Below are positions 4,720 to 5,874 of a DNA stretch of 5,874 nt, piece by piece. The position numbers were made by a program, and so were the translations under genes. The DNA is taken from NCBI GenBank assembly GCA_005888515.1, contig VAZR01000169.1, positions 1-5,874 on the forward strand, read 5' to 3'. Below the pieces are notes generated by a model, which saw nothing but the letters and a program-made list of their open reading frames with translations, did no database searches and was not told where the DNA came from. Source of the DNA: Alphaproteobacteria bacterium (GTDB lineage: Bacteria; Pseudomonadota; Alphaproteobacteria; ATCC43930; CGMCC-115725). How positions within the stretch are numbered: the first letter of the stretch is position 1; each line of letters starts with the position of its first letter.

Positions 4720-5755
4720 TCGGGTCGGCGCCGCGCTCGATCGCGAGTTGCTGCGGCGAGCCTCCGGGTTCCTCGCGGGACTAGAAGCCTATCGCCGGCA
4801 CCCGTTCCGCCGCGCCGCGGTCCGCGCCCCGGTCGTGTGGCGACAGGGTGCCGTCCGGCTGCTCGATTACGGCCGGGGCGGCGCCGGGCCCGCGGTGCTA
4901 GTGGTCCCATCACTGATCAACCGCTATTACGTCCTCGATCTGCTGCCGGAGCAAAGCTTTCTGCGCCATCTCGCCGAAGCCGGCCTGCGGCCGTTCGTGA
5001 TCGATTGGGGCGAGCCGGGTGCGGCGGAGCGGGAATTCACGCTGACCGACTACATCGCCGGTCCGCTGGACCGGGCGATGGCCAAGGTTTGCGAGATGGC
5101 GGGCGGTCCCATCGCGATCCTCGGTTATTGCATGGGCGGCCTCCTGGGATTGGCGCTGGCGCTTCGCCGCCCCGCCGACACCGCTCGTCTCGCGTTGCTC
5201 GCGACGCCGTGGGATTTTCATGCCGAACGAGCAGCGCAGGCCGGGATGCTCGGCCAAATGGCGGCATGGCTGCCGCAATTCATCAGCGGGTCGGACCCGC
5301 TGCCGGTATCGGTAATCCAAACCCTGTTTCTGGCGCTCGACCCGTTTCTTGCCGAACGCAAGTTCCTGCGCTTTGGCGCGCTCGACCAGGCCGGAGCCGC
5401 CGCCCGGGCTTTCGTCGCGCTGGAGGATTGGATCAATGACGGCGTGCCGCTGGCGCGCAAGGTCGCCGTAGAATGCCTGCAAGCCTGGTACGGCGACAAT
5501 GTCCCGGCGCGCGGCGCATGGCAGGTCGGCGGGCGGCCGGTGCGGCCGGATGATCTCGGCGCCCCAACACTCGTCGTCCTGCCGCGGCGCGACTATATCG
5601 TGCCGCCGCGTTCCGCCGCGCCGCTGGCGGAGGCGATCCCGCAGGCCGAGGTGCTGAATCCGCCGTTTGGACACATCGGCATGATGGCGTCGAGCGAGGC
5701 GCCCGAGACGGTGTGGCAGCCGATCGCGCAATGGCTGCGCGCCGGACTTGGTTAA
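4514..5755 (+). CDS. phaC: PhaC-type polyhydroxyalkanoate synthase, short form
   Basis: 413 residues from the first ATG in this frame. PHA synthases polymerise hydroxyacyl-CoA on an active-site Cys. Family marks in order are VVPSLINRYYVLDLLPEQSF (130-149), FVIDWGEPG (161-169), the Cys-type lipase box GYCMGG with Cys206, ATPWDF (230-235), FVALEDWINDGVPL (300-313), the acid in LPRRDYIVPP (Asp360) and FGHIGM with His387. The catalytic triad Cys206-Asp360-His387 is complete. The length is nearer class III PhaC (about 350-ish) than class I (about 590), but the lipase box looks class I-like. A stop at 4421 and no other ATG or GTG limit the start to 4514; an internal ATG at 4598 (385 residues) is the alternative. 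RPLPAHLASAMLLWLSSRAAL before and after that ATG looks family-like, favouring 4514. The overlapping upstream gene and divergent phaR mark a pha operon. A storage or non-granule role, or the substrate length, cannot be told. Confidence 0.85.
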   Translation: MRARPAQLDHRLDRRLTPRPLPAHLASAMLLWLSSRAALTTSKRGSPLWNDAAGPLRALAPEIEHLGADRVGAALDRELLRRASGFLAGLEAYRRHPFRRAAVRAPVVWRQGAVRLLDYGRGGAGPAVLVVPSLINRYYVLDLLPEQSFLRHLAEAGLRPFVIDWGEPGAAEREFTLTDYIAGPLDRAMAKVCEMAGGPIAILGYCMGGLLGLALALRRPADTARLALLATPWDFHAERAAQAGMLGQMAAWLPQFISGSDPLPVSVIQTLFLALDPFLAERKFLRFGALDQAGAAARAFVALEDWINDGVPLARKVAVECLQAWYGDNVPARGAWQVGGRPVRPDDLGAPTLVVLPRRDYIVPPRSAAPLAEAIPQAEVLNPPFGHIGMMASSEAPETVWQPIAQWLRAGLG

Positions 5756-5761
5756 CGAAAG

Positions 5762-5773
5762 AGCGGCGCCGCT
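5762..5773. terminator. Short palindrome after phaC (weak terminator candidate)
   Basis: AGCGGCGCCGCT is a perfect 12-bp palindrome seven bases after the phaC stop codon (5753-5755). As RNA it allows only about a 4-bp stem with a 4-base loop, and no T-run follows. It may be part of a 3' processing structure or mean nothing. Confidence 0.2.
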
Positions 5774-5794
5774 TCGAGTAATCGCCGCCGCAAT

Positions 5795-5815
5795 ATTTAC
5801 CAGTTCTTCAACATA
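5795..5815 (+). promoter_or_regulatory. Shared 21-bp intergenic element, copy 2
   Basis: ATTTA, CC, then AGTTCTTCAACATA repeats the element at 1470-1490 with 19 of 21 identities, including an exact 14-base block (5802-5815). It lies 40 bp after phaC and 59 bp before the window edge. By analogy with copy 1 it probably precedes a plus-strand gene beginning at or just beyond the edge. The ATG at 5864 is open to the edge but too short to judge. Confidence 0.45.
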
Positions 5816-5874
5816 AGCGTTGCATTCTTCCGGGATGCGGCGCGATCGCTCTTTGCACCGGCGATGCTTGTGAT

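Noticed and set aside
4910..5731. 273-codon open frame antisense to phaC
   Set aside because: It mirrors the well-supported phaC frame and shows no domain motif; a GC-rich shadow.
5835..5873. Short frame from the ATG at 5835
   Set aside because: It ends after 12 codons at 5871-5873 with an Arg-rich, unrecognisable peptide; not a supportable gene.

Overview
The window is GC-rich, with strong G/C preference at third codon positions. It looks like chromosomal DNA from an alphaproteobacterium, probably of the Rhodospirillales/Hyphomicrobiales type. Three things point there: a PhaR regulator of alphaproteobacterial style, an XRE regulator of the 'VGxRVRxRR...TYQQxxKYExGxNR' kind, and two copies of a palindromic intergenic repeat with ends GTCATTCCGGG / CCCGGAATGAC. 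The taxon is inferred from these features, not from a database match.

Layout, left to right. (1) 1-280, minus strand: N-terminal part of an XRE-family regulator that runs off the left edge. (2) 527-1327, plus: an alpha/beta hydrolase resembling RutD (aminoacrylate hydrolase), divergent from the regulator. (3) 1340-1439: first copy of a double-hairpin repeat, followed by a candidate regulatory element (1470-1490). (4) 1576-3267, plus: a PAS-GGDEF-EAL cyclic-di-GMP protein with a degenerate GGDEF domain and an apparently intact EAL phosphodiesterase domain. (5) 3268-3490: convergent intergenic region with a small hairpin and the second copy of the repeat. (6) 3491-4105, minus: phaR, the polyhydroxyalkanoate (PHA) synthesis regulator. 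(7) 4106-4365: divergent pha control region with a near-match PhaR operator, a GC-rich hairpin repeat and a -10-like hexamer set for possible leaderless transcription. (8) 4366-4719, plus: a small coiled-coil protein, possibly a PHA synthase accessory subunit. (9) 4514-5755, plus: a short PhaC-type PHA synthase that overlaps the small gene by 206 bp in another frame. (10) 5756-5874: intergenic, with a second copy of the element at 1470-1490.

The right half is a PHA storage locus. PhaR binds granules or free polymer and DNA, and would control the divergent small gene and synthase. The small protein plus short synthase recalls two-subunit (class III, PhaC/PhaE) synthases, although the partner here is much smaller than PhaE. 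The left half holds unrelated housekeeping and signalling genes.

The points most worth a second look are the 206-bp dual-frame overlap at the start of phaC, the 19-of-21 shared element upstream of the c-di-GMP gene and at the right edge, and the GGDEF domain that has lost its catalytic residues but kept its inhibitory-site RxxD motif. I found no CRISPR array, tRNA, rRNA, transposase or phage gene. No gene-free stretch exceeds 300 bp.
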